64,000 nucleotides of DNA from Delphinus delphis (lineage: Eukaryota; Chordata; Mammalia; Artiodactyla; Delphinidae). Shown piece by piece: positions 1-25,953 of the stretch. Each line of letters opens with the position of its first letter. Position 1 is the stretch's first letter. The position numbers and the translations under genes were made by a program. The stretch lies in the NCBI RefSeq assembly GCF_949987515.2, contig NC_082698.1:33074070-33138069 (forward strand), in the 5' to 3' direction. Under the pieces are notes generated by a model. The model worked only from the letters and a program-made list of their open reading frames with translations. It was not told where the DNA came from and made no database searches.

Positions 1-828
1 CAACATTATACCAGAACATATAAGATTTTTAGAAATTTCATGTAATGTCTGAAACATTTATATTAATGTCTTAATAAAAGACAATATCTTTCTTTCCACC
101 AAAATTACATTAGATACTTTTTGTTTGTTTGTTTTTGTTTTTCCAGCATCATGATTTAATTAAGGGCGCACATTCATTGCAGAGAATATATTGATGACTG
201 TAAATGTGACTCCTCATTACAGCCTTAAAATATTTGAAACACCAAAGCACAAAGATGTCAATTATATATCCAGACTACAGGTACAAAACAAATACATGCA
301 TTTTCCATGCTCCAAAACTGAGTACACACTGTACTGTCACAGGGAAGGGGTTTACCAATGAAGACCTGACAATAAAGTACTCAAGAATGATATACCAAAA
401 TAAAATATAAAATAGGAGTTTATAAAAACAAGTTTGACAATAGCAGAGAGGACCCTTTGCATTTCTGAGCAAAAATGCATTTCATTATATGTACTCTCTC
501 CTAAAATGAATAAACTGGTCCCTTGAGAATGCTCTGTTTATTTCTTCTATTATACTACAACATTCTCCATGTGTTGGAAAGAAAAGTATTGTGCAGTATT
601 GTGCAGTATTGTGGGATAAGCATACATGTGGATGGAGCAGCACAACTGCTCTGGTTCTTACAACTCACTTCCAGATAAGGAGAACGTGTTATTCATTAGT
701 ATGGCCCAGTCTTAGCCAATATTCAGTTTGGAAAGACACTGGGTTAAGATCAGAATGATCTGAAATTCCAAGTTCTAGAATTGATGATTTTATATGCCAC
801 TGTATTAGCCAGGCATCTTTTCTTTCTA

Positions 829-975
829 TTTTAAATTTTTATTGGAGTATAGTTCATCTATAATGTTGTGTTAGTTTCTACTGTACAGCAAACTGAATTG
901 GCCACACATACCCATATATCCACTCTTCTTTACATTCCCCTCCCATACAGGTCATTATAGAGTATTGAGAAGAGC
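829..975 (-). repeat. L1 3' end fragment
   Basis: On the minus strand this matches the common artiodactyl L1 tail: on the plus strand it reads 'tttttattggagtatagtt', a 'tgttgtgttagtttctact' segment, and 'catatatccactcttctt'. It is diverged and 5'-truncated. Confidence 0.7.
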
Positions 976-1734
976 CCCCCGATAAATTAGATACTTTAAA
1001 TCATAGCATTTTAAAGTTAGAAGGCCCTTTAATAATTGTTTAAGCTTTTCTTTTCAAAGATGAGGAAATAGAAGCCCAAAGAGGATAAGTGATTTTGTTC
1101 AAATTCATGGGATGAAACGAGAACCGGGATCTCCAGTGAGGGTGCTGGTAGAATCGCCTCTCCTGCTAGGGGCTGGGGAAAGCCCTGATTTGTATCATTA
1201 ACCAATTCCATATTGTAAATACTCCCACCATGGAGGATTTCAAGTTGTCAACAGTTTAACAACCTGCTTACCAAACTCCCCAAAATCTACCAGTCTGGTG
1301 AGTAGGTAAGAGCAGGCCTCTCTATCTAGTGCACTAACTGTGCCGGCCCCTCTGGCCCAAGGGAAGTGCTTTCTGAGAGTGCTTGAGCCAGGTCTACTGT
1401 TTTTGTACTACTCTTACAAAGCAAATGGGACCATCTTTCAAAGTTTTTGTCAGTATATACAGTCTAAGCATTTAAGGACTCATTTGTGCTATCCATTCAT
1501 TTTTATAATCTAATTTGAATAAAGAACATGAACTGATGGGCTAAGCATCCTTCAGGTGTGTGTAAAAGAGACAAAAAGCAGTTTAGTTCTCTTTTCTGAT
1601 CTTTCCATCAACAGTATCTGTTTTGGTCCAGGCTTTTCCAGCCTTTCAAGAACATCTATAGATGGGTCAAGGTCCTCGAGGCCAAGTATTTCACTCAATA
1701 TTCAAAAATCCCTGGTGAAAAAAAAAAAAAAAAA

Positions 1735-2090
1735 TCCCTGGTGGCACAGTAGATAAGAATCCTCCTGTCAATGCAGGGGACACAGGTTTGATCCCTGGTC
1801 TGGGAAGATCCCACATGCCGTGGAGCAACTAAGCCCGTGTGCCACAGCTACTGAGCCTGCGTTCTGGAGCCCGCAAGCCACAACTATTGAGCCTCAGTGC
1901 CACAACTACTGAAGCCCACACACCTAGAGCTCATGCTCCACAACAAGAGAAGCCACCGCAATGAGAAGCCCGGACACCGCAATTAAGAGCAGCCCATGCT
2001 CATCACAACTAGAGAAACCCTCACGCAGCAACGAAGACCCAACGCAGCCAAAAATAAATAAATGAATAAATAAATTTATTTTTAAAAATT
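1735..2090 (+). repeat. CHR-1 type SINE (tRNA-derived)
   Basis: It has the head 'tccctggtggcacagtagat', a central 'ggaagatcccacatgcc', repeated 'ccacaactactgaagccca' segments and the tail 'gacccaacgcagcc' followed by an ataaata-rich stretch. It is longer and more diverged than the young CHR copies elsewhere in the window. Confidence 0.85.
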
Positions 2091-2118
2091 GCACATCACT
2101 TTTATTATCCAGAAAACA

Positions 2119-2440
2119 GCATATATGGAATCTAAAAAAATGGTACAAATGAACTTATTTACGAAACAGAGTCACAGATGTAGAAAACAAACATGGTTAC
2201 GGGGGAGGGATAAATTGGGAGATTGGGATTGACATATACACTCTACTATATATAAAACAGATAACTAATAAGGACCTACTGTATAGCACAGGGAACTCTA
2301 CTCAATACTCTGTAATGACCTATATGGGAAAAGAATCTAAAAAAGAGTGGATATATGTATATGTATAACAGATTCACTTTGCTGTAGTACAGCAGAAACT
2401 AACACAACATTGCAAAGCAACTATACTCCAATAAAAAAAA
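2119..2440 (+). repeat. Artiodactyl-type L1 3' end
   Basis: It shows 'agcatatatggaatct', 'cctactgtatagcacagg', 'gattcactttgctgta' and 'actatactccaataaaa', the characteristic 3' untranslated end of L1 in cetartiodactyls. It is 5'-truncated to about 320 bp. Confidence 0.8.
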
Positions 2441-2712
2441 TTTTTTTTAAGTGGGCCATAAATTTCTTTATACTGGCTACAGCAGCTTTGGGGTATCAAA
2501 CTTGATAAAAACCCTAAATAGAGCCTGGTAGATGGGATGCTGGGAAACCGAGGACAGGGGCCAGTGGTCAAGCTATTTGGCTATTTTGGTGAGGCTGAAA
2601 AATTGTGGTATCTGTGGATTCAGTTAGGAATGAATTGGAATATTTTGGTCATTACCACCAGGTCAGGAAGGACATTTAAAAATATTTCAATTATAAAAAA
2701 AAAGGGGGGGTG

Positions 2713-2832
2713 GGAATTCCCTGGTGGTCCAGTGGTTAGGACTCCACGCTTTCACTGCCAAGGACCAGGGTTTGATCCCTGGTTGGGGAACTAAGATCCC
2801 ACAAGCCACGTGGTGTGGCCAAAAAAAAAAAA
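2713..2832 (+). repeat. Short tRNA-derived SINE (CHR-related)
   Basis: It reads 'ggaattccctggtggtccag' then 'aggactccacgctttcactg', 'gggaactaagatcccac' and ends 'gtggtgtggcc' plus poly(A). This is the short SINE subtype shared by ruminants and cetaceans. Confidence 0.8.
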
Positions 2833-4131
2833 TGTTTTTTCAAAAATTTTCAATTATTTTGGGGCAGTTTTGAAAACATGACATTTGTTAGTATATATTA
2901 CTGTTTACTCCTAACAGACATAAGATTGCTTCTCCCTTCTTTTTCTTTTCTTCCCCTTTGGCATGTCTCTACACTAAGAGATCATGTCACCTGGTAAGGC
3001 CACCTGGTCCTGTAAACCAACTAAGCTCAGAGTTTGGGCATCCTCCTTGAAACCCAGGGTAAATCATCCCCACACAGATAGAATATCTTGCAGTCACAAT
3101 AGAATTTTCCTTACTCTGTCACCATTCTGAACCCAGAAATGTTCACACTAAGCAGAGGCAGATTTATGACAGTAAAAGAAAAAACACTAGACAACCTAGA
3201 TTTTGTTTCACTTCTCCTATGACCCTTGGGTGACTCTTTTCGTCACTGTAATTCACATGCCCATATACTAAATAATGAAGATGCATGAACACTAGCAAAA
3301 CACAATGCCAACACTAAAGAAGAAACAACTATGCAAATAAATGCTTAAAAATTTTTTTTTAGAAACTTGGGTTTGAAGGGGGAAGAAGGAAAAATGCCAA
3401 CATAAAGAAACATTAAAAGCACTGAACATTCTTGCGGGGAGGAATCTTGATGCGAAAAAAAAAATGACACAGATGGTGGAACAGCCCAACTAGGGAGAGA
3501 AATCAGCCATGAGAAGGAAGGAAAGTATGGTCAAGGCCGAATGGGAAAGCTACAGAGACCTGGTCCTCTGGCCCTGAGGCCTATGGGACCTACCGGAGAC
3601 CTGCTGTTTGTTGTCTTCCCACCCCTGACCTTTCTCAGCCAGACCTGGCCTATTGTCCCCCCATCCCACCCTCCCCTGAGAGACCAGGGCAAAAATCTTC
3701 ACTTCATCTATCAACTCACTACATTTTGCATTGCAATCAGTGGCAAAGTTCTTTCTTTATATATATTTTCCTTTTTGTCAGTAATTTTCCTTGTTTCAAG
3801 AGTCTTGACCAAGGGAACTATACTTAAGATCAAATTAAACCCAGAATGAACCATAGTCATGAACTGCCAAAGGATGTCTGAAATTTGTGTGGCCGCAGAA
3901 TAAGAGGTTGGGGGATGGATTACTCTTTCTCATGTTAACTAAATATTTTCTTGTAGAGTTTAGGAGTTTCTAGTTCACTTACATTTGACCGCCAAGATTC
4001 CTCTCTCCTATGTCCTGTGCCAAACCTCACCCTTACCTGGTGCATTCTTACTTTCATAATTGTTCCCATCTCCTGGCTAATGAAAGTTTCATCCAATGTT
4101 ATGTAAGATTTGAATTTGTTCAATAACTTAC

Positions 4132-16780
<12,649 letters not shown>

Positions 16781-17100
16781 GGCGTGGCTTGCTTTGCTGC
16801 TCTTGTCCAGAATGGAAGACCCTCAGAGCACCACCAGAGGCAGAGTGCCAACAAAGAGGTACCTCCTGGTCAAAGATACCGGGAAAGCCCTAAGGGGCAC
16901 CTCACAGGACCCCCAAAGGCTGAGCAGAAAGGTTGTTTAGCAGAGCTTTCAAACGACCTGTAACTCTTGGGATATGACAGAAGGTCCTGGCTTAGAGTGG
17001 GATTCAGGAAGCATGGGATTAAAGAGTTCTTCAGGACGCGAAATCCCCAAGCATTATTAGCTCATAAATCCTCAGAGAATCCGCAGAGCGTCTTAGATCA
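16781..17100 (-). promoter_or_regulatory. Putative PDE6C proximal promoter region
   Basis: This is the DNA immediately upstream of the PDE6C start codon. It contains one GGATTA (TAATCC on the gene strand) at 17016-17021, about 240 bp upstream of the ATG, which matches the core site of the photoreceptor homeodomain factors CRX and OTX2. A TAATTA core lies further up near 17192. Transcription start is not determinable here, and the sites are short enough to occur by chance. Confidence 0.3.
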
Positions 17101-18749
17101 GCCAACCAAGTAGCAAGTCAAAGTGACCATTCCAGAAAAATAGCTGAACCGTGGCTGCTGTCGGCGACAAGAAGAATCATGGATATATCCATTAATTATA
17201 TTCCATAGGCATTGACAATACTACTTGTTCTTTCACGATAGCTCTATGAAATAAAACTATTTAGACCTCGGAAATGTCTGTTTGTTTATATGGCAACTTG
17301 AATGAACACTTGGGGGAGATGGAAGGGTTTAGCATAACACAACATAAAATCGAATATTAATCTTTCCTTTTCTTAAAAGTCCTATGATCAGCCAGATTGC
17401 TTGGCCTACTCTTTTTTTTAAATCCTCACCTCTCAGTTCCCCTCATTTAAAAACTTGACCTCGGAAATGTTTTAAGGGAACAGACCTTTGGCTTATTCTA
17501 GAGAGGTGAACATGGAAAAATATTTGCCCATGATTCAAGCCTAATCAAGCCGCAATTTATACAATAATCCTTGTCAAAAGACATGATCATAAAAGGCAAC
17601 CCATGCGGCTGCCAACTAGGTTTTCCTGCTAAGCATATTAATTTGGATTTTGTTTTCCACAGTAATAGGCAGACCTCATGCCTTTTTGCTCCAAGGTACA
17701 GTTGGTTAAATCTACTGGATAATACCTGTCTTGTCTGTTGCTAGGATATTTTACATCTCGGGGGCTTCTGGCGTGGAAAAAACACTTGCCGCTACTTACT
17801 TTTGTTTAATGTTCAGGTTATCAAGCTTTTACATAGATTAAGCACATTTTCCCAAATACTTAAACACTATTATGCAACTAATAAGCCGAACTACACATTT
17901 CATGAACCAATTTCCTTGAATATTTACAGGCTGATTTCAAATTTAGTCAAAGGTCTTTTAAGCATTTCAATAAAGCTACAAACTTTATATGGAGAATTCT
18001 CTTGAATGAAAACATACGTAACAGTTACAGTGACTCCAAAAGTTACTGTTTCACCCACATTTAAATCCACTTCAAAAATAGCAAGGCTATGGGTTTCATT
18101 TATTTCTCTAGACCTAATGCTTACCTCGCTAGAGTGATAATGGTCTTCTTAGACAGAAAAGAAGAAGAGATCCATTGAGGCTTCAGGTTCTAGGTCATGA
18201 GATAAGAGATTCTTGATGGGAACATGGTTTTCCCAGGGGAACAGAACCCACACTTGCATTTGTTGAACCATGTCACTTCCTATGGTTGAGTCCACTTGCT
18301 CCCTCAAAGGGTCTTGTGAAGCACACACCCTTTCTTGCACCTCCCTCTGTCACACCCAAGTCTAGTCTCAGGAGGGTCCTCCTCAGATTACTGTTTACTT
18401 CATAATATCCGAGTAGCATCTCATTATAATTAGAATAATGCACAGGTTTATCTCCTAAGAGAAAGGAGTTGAGTCAGCTGAGTCACACCTATGGGACCAC
18501 CATTCATCTTCTAACACAGTTGCGGACACTCTTTCTCCCTGGTTGTTCTGTGTGACAGTGCAGTTCCCACTTCTCTCAAAAGCATGTGTGTGCTCACAAT
18601 TCCCATCCTCTCCTCTTTACACACAGAGAGACAAAAACACATACCCATATCCCATACACAGATTTATACTTGAGGTATAAATCTGTGTATGGAAAAAACC
18701 AAAATGCCCATATATGTTTACATTCCTCTACTTATAAAAATGAAAATGA

Positions 18750-18958
18750 GGGCTTCCCTGGTGGCGCAGTGGTTGAGAGTCTGCCTGCCGATGCAGGGGA
18801 CACGGGTTCGTGCCCTGGTCTGGGAAGATCCCACATGCCACAGAGCGGCTGGGCCCGTGAGCCATGGCCACTGAGCCTGCGCATCCGGAGCCTGTTCTCC
18901 GCAACAGGAGAGGCCACAACAGTGAGAGGCCCATGTACCACAAAAAAAAAAAAAAAAA
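18750..18958 (+). repeat. CHR SINE
   Basis: Full-length young copy from 'gggcttccctggtggcgcag' to a 17-nt A-tail. It is flanked by a short direct repeat 'gaaaatga' at 18742-18749 and 18959-18966. Open frames inside it on both strands are SINE sequence, not genes. Confidence 0.9.
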
Positions 18959-19016
18959 GAAAATGAATTCTAAAATGAAGCATATTCTTTTATAGTCAGC
19001 ATTCTGTGTTTTGAAA

Positions 19017-19322
19017 ACTTTATTTATTTATTTATTTTTTGTCTGAGTTGGGTCTTTGTTACTGTACGCGGGCTTTCTCTAGTTGCAGCGAGTGGGGGCT
19101 ACTCTTCATTGCAGTGCATGGCTTCTCATTGGGGTAGCTTCTCTCCTTGCAGAGCACGGGCTCTAGGCGTGCCAGCTTCAGTAGTTGTGGTGCACAGGCT
19201 CAGTAGTTGTGGTGCATGGGGTTAGCTGCTCCGCAGCACGTGGGATCTTCCCGGACCAGGGATCGAAACCATGTCCTCTGCATTGGCAGGCGGATTCTAA
19301 CCACTGAACCACCAGGGAAGTC
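19017..19322 (-). repeat. CHR-1 type SINE
   Basis: Minus-strand copy of the long CHR subtype, with a tttatttatttattt tail, two 'cagtagttgtggtgcacagg'-like units and the head 'aaccaccagggaagtcc'. It is inverted relative to the CHR copy that ends 58 bp away. Confidence 0.85.
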
Positions 19323-20379
19323 CACTAACTACTTTTAGATTCATTCATTTGTTTGTTCTTCCAATACGTGTCTACTGATGGTCCACTATAAGCAAGACAT
19401 CATACTAGCTCCTGCGGTAGAGACTCCATGTTCCCCTTTTTTCTGATTTCCCTCTCCTCCGAGTTGTACGGGAAGATTATTCTTCTCTGCCCTCCTCCCC
19501 CAGTAGGGCCATGTGACTAATTTTGACCTACGGGTTGTAAGCATAAACGTCTCTTCCAAGTAGGAACAATCAATTCCCAGAGTGAGACCCTGGAGCTCCC
19601 CCTTCTCCCTGCTGCCACGCCAGTGCCAGATGTAGGGGCCTCATGAGTCCCTGAGTGAGGATGTCATGGAACAAAGCCCCCTGCTGACCTGAGATGGACA
19701 TGTAGCATGAGTGAGAAATAAATCCTTCTTGTGTTCAGCCTTTGAGATGTGAGGGTTGTTTGTTACTGCAGCATAACCAAGTCAATCCTGACTGAACACA
19801 GGGGATGAGTAAGCCTTGGCTGCAGCTGTACAAGCACTAGTGGTGTAGCAAAGGAGATACTATTAGGACACAGAAAGTCATGAAGCACAGAACAGAATAG
19901 GATAAAAGCCAGAAGTGAGGTACATACATATAGCTATGAGACTTTACGTGATGTGGATATGGGATCATATCTAGACTGGGTAGAGGTGGAGTAGAAATCG
20001 AGTGTGAGCCAGGTAGTGGTAACAGCAGAAGCAATAGCATGGAATGCAGAGTAACAGGGGGACTAGTGAGAGATGAATCTAGAAAAGTAGGTTGGGCCCA
20101 GATTAGGGCCTCAAAGGCTAGCTGAGGATTCTGAACCCTGGAAACTCTTAGGGGTAAGAAATGACATTAGGGTTCTTCTCTACAAACTTAATCTGGTCAT
20201 GCTTAAAAAGGTGACTTGGAAGAAAGAAATACTGGACATTAGGAAACAAATTAAGAAGCTATATTGCATTTGGTTCTTTATCAAATACCCTAAAAATGTG
20301 TGCAGGCTTTGCCTCTGCAACTCTTCTTTGACCCTACAACTCTTCTTTCTTCTGAATTACAAAAGTAATTAAGGCTGTA

Positions 20380-20780
20380 TATGATTAATGTAGTTACAGG
20401 GGCGTTCATCAAAAGCACAATTATAAATGGAAAAGATTAGAAATAGCCTAGGAGGTTGAGTAAATAAATGACATTATACTCATACAATAGGAAACCATAC
20501 ATTAATTAATAATCCTATTGTAAAGGTCTGTTTATTGATATGAACAGATATTTATTATGTGCAATAAATTGCAAGATACTATTGCAGTATGATTCCACAT
20601 ACACACATACATATATGGAGGTGTGTATACCAAAATGTTAACAGTGATTATTCCAAAGTGGTGGAATTCAATATAATATTTTTTTTTCTTCTCTTTTGCT
20701 TACCTGATTTTTCTAAAGTATCTACAGTGAACATATATAATTTATATAGTAAAGAAATTCATTCATTATAAACAAAGTTT
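20380..20780 (+). repeat. Old LINE-1 3' end (L1ME/HAL1-like)
   Basis: Sequence of the type 'gtatgattccacatacacac' then 'aaatgttaacagtgattatt' and 'ttctaaagtatctacagtga' is typical of old L1M-class 3' ends. Boundaries and subfamily are uncertain. Confidence 0.45.
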
Positions 20781-21500
20781 TTAAGGCTATTCTCACAGGC
20801 TATGGGTGAGGGTGCTTGGGAATGAAAAAGGAAGGGACAAATGCGAGACATAATTTCAGGCAACAATCAACAGGACAAGGGAATTGATTAGTTAGGAAAG
20901 GCAAGCAAGAAAGAGGGATCACTTCTGACTACTCTGCGTATTGGATGACATTTGATAAAGACAAATATTTTTTTAAGGGAAGTACTGGAACCCAGCCTTT
21001 TAGTGCACTCACAAATATCCTTCTCCTCCTCCCCTGTCCTTGACTGAATCCCATCATCCCTGCTGCTCTTTTTCTGGGGTAGTCCTTGCAGAGTCTCTGC
21101 CCTGTGTTGACAAGACTTTTGTGTCTCTGTCCTAAGCACTGAAAAAACAAAAATAAGAAAATGTAATATTTTTAAAATGACCAAACAGACACTTAGAATA
21201 AATTTTTAACACTACAAAATAATTGTTGACTTTGTTAAACTTCACCATTTATATCAGCATTTCCAGTTCGTTTAAAGAATACGTTTTTAAAGAATAGAAC
21301 AGTAACTAGTGGGAAGAACGAGGAAAAAGACCAATATCTTAGATGTTACAGACATTCCCAATCATTTATTTAGACAAAGCATCTCAGAAACAATAACTAA
21401 ATTGATGTGAAAACTCCATTCCATTTACACAGAATATTTTTAGAAAGATAAGCCACAAGTAATGATAATTAAAAAGTGATCATAAGAATAGCTAACTTTA

Positions 21501-21816
21501 ACACAGACAGAGAATGAACTTGAGGATACGGGGAGGGGGAAGGGTAAGCTGGGACGAAGTGAGAGAGTGACATGGACATACATACACTACCAAATGTAAA
21601 ATAGATAGCTAGTGGGAAGCAGCCGCATAGCACAGGGAGATCAGCTCGGTGCTTTGTGTCCACCTAGAGGGGTGGGATAGGGACGGTGGGAGGGAGACAC
21701 AAGAGGGAGGAGATATGGGGATGTATGTATATGTATAGCTGATTCACTTTGTTATATAGCAGAAACTAACACACCATTGTAAAGCAATTATACTCCAATA
21801 AAGACGTTAAAAAAAA
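21501..21816 (+). mobile_element. 5'-truncated L1 with 17-bp target-site duplication
   Basis: A cetartiodactyl L1 3' end with 'aagcagccgcatagcacagg', 'tatagctgattcactttg' and 'atactccaataaagac', then an A-tail. It is flanked by a perfect direct repeat 'aagaatagctaacttta' at 21484-21500 and 21817-21833. The perfect duplication indicates a comparatively recent insertion. Confidence 0.9.
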
Positions 21817-23039
21817 AAGAATAGCTAACTTTATAATATATAATCTGTGCCAGGCACCCTTCTAAGACCCTTATATATATATCATCTCATTTCATCCTAA
21901 CAATAACCTTATGAGGTGTGTATATTATTATCTGTATTTTACAGGAGACAAATCGAAGCACAGAGAAATTAAATAACTTGCTCAAGGTCACACAGCTAGT
22001 GATAGTGACCTACCCCAAACTACGAGCTTAAATAGGAATAAATTTTAAAATACACCCATGAGGTGTACAAGATACCATAATAGCTGCTATAGGGGATCAT
22101 ACAAGACTTTTCCTTTAAGGAATTTAAAATCTAGACCTATATAATAAAATGTTAAACACCAATACAAGACTTAAATTAAAATTCCAGGAACTCATTTTAA
22201 AAGCCTACAGATATATCAAAGAATGGTTTAACTTCCTTAATCTTTCTGTTTAACAAATTTACATTTTCCAATAGTATACTATACTCATGAACACATGTAA
22301 TATTTAATTGCTAAAATTTTCCACTGCAGTTAACTATTTCTGCAGGAAGTAATGCTTATTTAACAGCCCCCCAAAAAAAATGCACATGAGGTTGAAGCAC
22401 TAACATAAAACTCACAACAATAGACTGGACTAACCTTGTGTATTTTGGATCATTATATTGGACCCCGCTCTTCAGCTCCACTTTAGCCAAATTCTCTGCT
22501 CCTACCATTATTCATCACCAAAAGGCATCCTCTAATGGCAGGGATTTCAGGCACATCATGACAGTCAACCACAAAGGGCCCTCTCACCTTGCACATTTGC
22601 TCTCATGACAGCTTCTGCCTGCACCAAATTGATGGACATGACCAGGTATCTCTGAGATAATTCATTTGGTGGAATCCATGTTATTTTCAGCGAAATTGAT
22701 GAAACTGACTGATGGCTTTGTAATCACTGAAAAAATTTTTATGAAAAAAATTAGTTTGACTTTTTGTACTTGAAAACATTGGCTAAATAACTAATCTTTC
22801 CATTTTCCCACCAATTATTTTGACATCTTTTAAATGCAGTCAGAAGACAAATGCTACCCAATTTCCTTGTTATTAATTTTTCTTGGCCTCTCTGTCAGGA
22901 TGTGGATGTAAATATCAGTTTGTACAAAATGGAGCTAGTTGGACATGCTTAATTTTTATGAGGCTAAGGACATAAATTTCTTGCATTAGTTCTTTTTTTC
23001 AATTAGGGTAAAACACTTTTCAATATTTCCTAGGAATTA

Positions 23040-23440
23040 GTGACTTGCTTGCTGCTGTATTAGTTAAGGTAACGCTAGCTTCTGTTACAGGTAACCCCTA
23101 AATCCCAGCAACTTAATCGAATGGAAGTTTATTTCTCATTCACACAAAGATAATCACTGGTGGGGTCCCAGGCTGATGGAGGCTTCACCAGCCAGCAGAT
23201 GAGGAAAGACAGACAGCAAGGACAATTAGACGGGCAGCTTTTATAAGCCCCGTCTGGGAATGACACACAGCACTTTTGTCCACATTCCACTGACCAGAAC
23301 ATAGGCATGTGATCTTACAGAGCTGCAGGAAGTGAGGAGGTGCCCTCTGGCAGGGTGGCTTCTTTCCAACAACTCTACACCATGGAAGGGAAGTGAAAAC
23401 TTTTTTGGTGAAAGGACAGCTAGCCATCTCTGCTACAGTT
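23040..23440 (+). repeat. Ancient interspersed repeat, family uncertain
   Basis: The run from 'tgctgtattagttaaggtaa' through 'cccctaaatcccagcaactt', 'tttatttctcattcac' and 'cacattccactgaccagaac' to 'tttttggtgaaaggac' resembles a widely dispersed old mammalian repeat. I cannot name its family with confidence. Confidence 0.4.
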
Positions 23441-25944
23441 GTTAAATCCTGGGAAATTATATTTTAGAAAGAGTGACCTCTGACCAGGTCATTTTAGAGA
23501 AGGATTTTATAAAGCTTACCTAAAGTGACTGATTTCGGTAAAACAAATTAAATCAATATCTATTGAGCAAGCACCTACTATGTGTAAGTCTCTTGAGAAA
23601 TCCTGTGGAAAAGTTGGGGGGGGGTGGATACCAAGATGAAGGAAACATGGTCTGTCTCTCCACAAAGTATGACAAGGCAATGAACTTTTGTGTATATTAT
23701 ATACAGTCCATAAGATGTAATTTAGACCATAATTTTACTTCTAGAAGAAAAAAAGAAAAACGTTTGCAAAGAGAATATTTGTTTTATTTTCTGATTAAAT
23801 ATTTTCACTGTTGGAAAATTTGGAAATTACCAAAAAGGTACAAATCAGTAATAAACCTTTAAATGTCCCTAATCCTATCACACAGGTAATCACTGTGAAC
23901 ACTTTTCCTGTTGATATTATACCCACATCTGCATATTTAAAAAATTATTTTATGAAGATAAATTTCAAAGCACCGAATTTAAAAACACCAGTTGACCTGT
24001 ACTCACGTGTTTATAAACATGAAGAAATTCGAGTGAGCATGCCAACAAACTGTTTTCCTTTGCTGGTGTCTGGGACACCAAGATTCATGATTTATCATTA
24101 AAAGAGAGGGGGGTGGGGGAGGAAGAACAGTTACATCAACTTTTAAGCATCTAACAAATAAATAAAAACGTATTGCTGCAAAAACAAGCTCCATAAAAAT
24201 GCATTGAAATCCCCTATATTCATTTAACATATGGCACGAGCAAGGACCCCAAGAATACGCTCTGGAAGAAACAGTTGACAAGGGCTGGGAGAATGAGGAG
24301 AACTTTTCTGGCACTCATAACGGTCCAAAGGCAATTGGGCTCAGCCAGGAGCTCTCCATCACTGGAGGTGCTGGAGGACAGGCTGATAGATCTCTACTTT
24401 GGAATGTCAAAGAGGGGATCCACGCATTGGACACGAGATAGAGAGGTACCCTAAAGTCCTTTCCCACCTAGGGAGCATAGGTACTACCACATGTATGGCC
24501 ACACGCGGGGTCCCTGCAGGAGCAGCTCTGGAGCAGACCTTATTTGAGCTGTTTGGGATTATACATCTTGTGATAAAATTAACCTCACCAGAAGACCTCC
24601 TAGTTAGCTGGTAGGCCTGAAACAGGGCTTTCTTAGCAGGAAGAAGGAGGCAGTAAGGAGTTAATTGCATCATCGTTGGCACTCCCGAGACAGCCCGAGA
24701 GTCACAGGAAAGTGGCAGGAGCCACAGGTGTTTTTTTTCAGGAGGCTCAGAAGTAACCCGAATGCCCTGTGAAGACCATCAAGTCTTTATGTCTCTGTTT
24801 GGCAGCCACCCTCCTCTACCTCCACCCGCTCTTATTTCAGGTCTGGCGGTAGCAAAATGGACCACATTCATCTCGGTCCTTTCCAGTTTGGGCCATGGAG
24901 ACACAGCTGATAGTGTACAGCAGGCATCTTTACAAAAAAAATAGCTCTTTGCCATATCCCTAATTCTCATTCAGTCCAAAGCTGCATCTTCTGACTGCTT
25001 TGATCAGAGTAGAGGAACTCTTAACTCTGAATAGAAAGAGAAAAACACGGTCAGTGAATTGTGCCACGACTGCACAAAATCACATAGCTAGTCACAGCAC
25101 TTCGACTTAATTGTCCATTGACGTTATAGAGTTTGTTCACCTCCCCCTCTTCTCCTCTCCTCAGTCAATTCACCTTAGCTGTTTTGAAAACAAAACAAAA
25201 TTCCATTCTGGCTTTGAAATAAAATTGCAGCATAAACAATTGGTAGGTGTGTTTCCAAGTGGCTTGAGTGAAGTGTCACAGAGTAAGTAGGCGACCACCG
25301 AGGTTGCTAAAATATTTCCTGTCCTGACCAGGGTTGCGTTTCTGGAGAATATTTAACAGGGAGGGTTTTAATGCTTCTAAAGATGTTGAAACTAAAGAAC
25401 AAATATTGATCCAGAGAGCACCACAACTCCCCTGAAAGAGAGTAAAAGACATCCTTTATAAAATGAAAAACTACTTGGCGGAAACAGTCCCAGACCGCTG
25501 CACAAGTAGCCCTCAGAGGGCCGAGGGGCCAGTTGCGCACGGCCCGGCCCAGGCACTAACGCACCGGGCAGCACCGCAGATGCCCCTCGCCCTGGGAGGC
25601 CACGGTCTTCCCGCCAGACCGACCTGAGCCTCCGGCCAGAGAAATTGGGCCCCGAGGCCACCCCAGGCCGCAGCTGGCACCCGTGTTGGGTAACTAGGCC
25701 AGGGCTGGTTCCCGCGGCTCGCCGCCGCCGGAGAGTTGGGCTCCGCCGAGGCCACCCCACGCGGCAGCTCCACAAGCCCCGGGCGGCGCTGGAGGTGAGG
25801 CTCTCGCCCAAAGGCACCCTCCCCGCGCCCAGGCGTCGGTGAGTCAGGGCGCGTTATGCAAGTCCTGGCCCGCCGGCCCCGGCGCCTCCCCCTCGGTCTT
25901 TCATCCCGCGCAGTTACGAAAGCGCGACCCCCTCCCCCCGGAGC

Positions 25945-25953
25945 TTTATATAA
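25945..25953 (+). promoter_or_regulatory. TATA-like box of RBP4
   Basis: 'tttatataa' lies in otherwise GC-rich DNA, about 80-90 bp upstream of the first splice donor (26035). The expected start of transcription would be near 25975-25980. Confidence 0.55.

Larger units (their letters stand above)
1..4131 (-). other. PDE6C intron 7 (partial, runs off the left edge)
   Basis: No exon is recognised here. The stretch holds L1 3' ends, two CHR-type SINEs and A/T-rich unique sequence. Short open frames in it are repeat-derived or shorter than chance expectation supports. Confidence 0.6.
17101..25480. other. PDE6C-RBP4 divergent intergenic region
   Basis: About 8.4 kb with no recognised gene. It holds A/T-rich unique DNA, one young and one old CHR SINE, an old LINE-1 3' end near 20.5 kb, a cetartiodactyl L1 with a perfect target-site duplication at 21.5 kb, and an ancient repeat of uncertain family near 23.2 kb. 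Short open frames show no recognisable protein. Confidence 0.6.

Noticed and set aside
184..240. Second weak candidate for PDE6C exon 8
   Set aside because: Only about 15 scattered bases match, the reading frame does not give the expected peptide and the acceptor side is unrelated.
3879..3945. Possible decayed PDE6C exon 8 on the minus strand
   Set aside because: Both ends vaguely resemble the expected exon (an AACATGA-like start and a CACAAATTTCAG-like end), but the length is about 65 instead of 48 bp, the middle does not match and the downstream bases are not GT. With seven intact exons beside it, a chance match is more likely; exon 8 is probably beyond the left edge.
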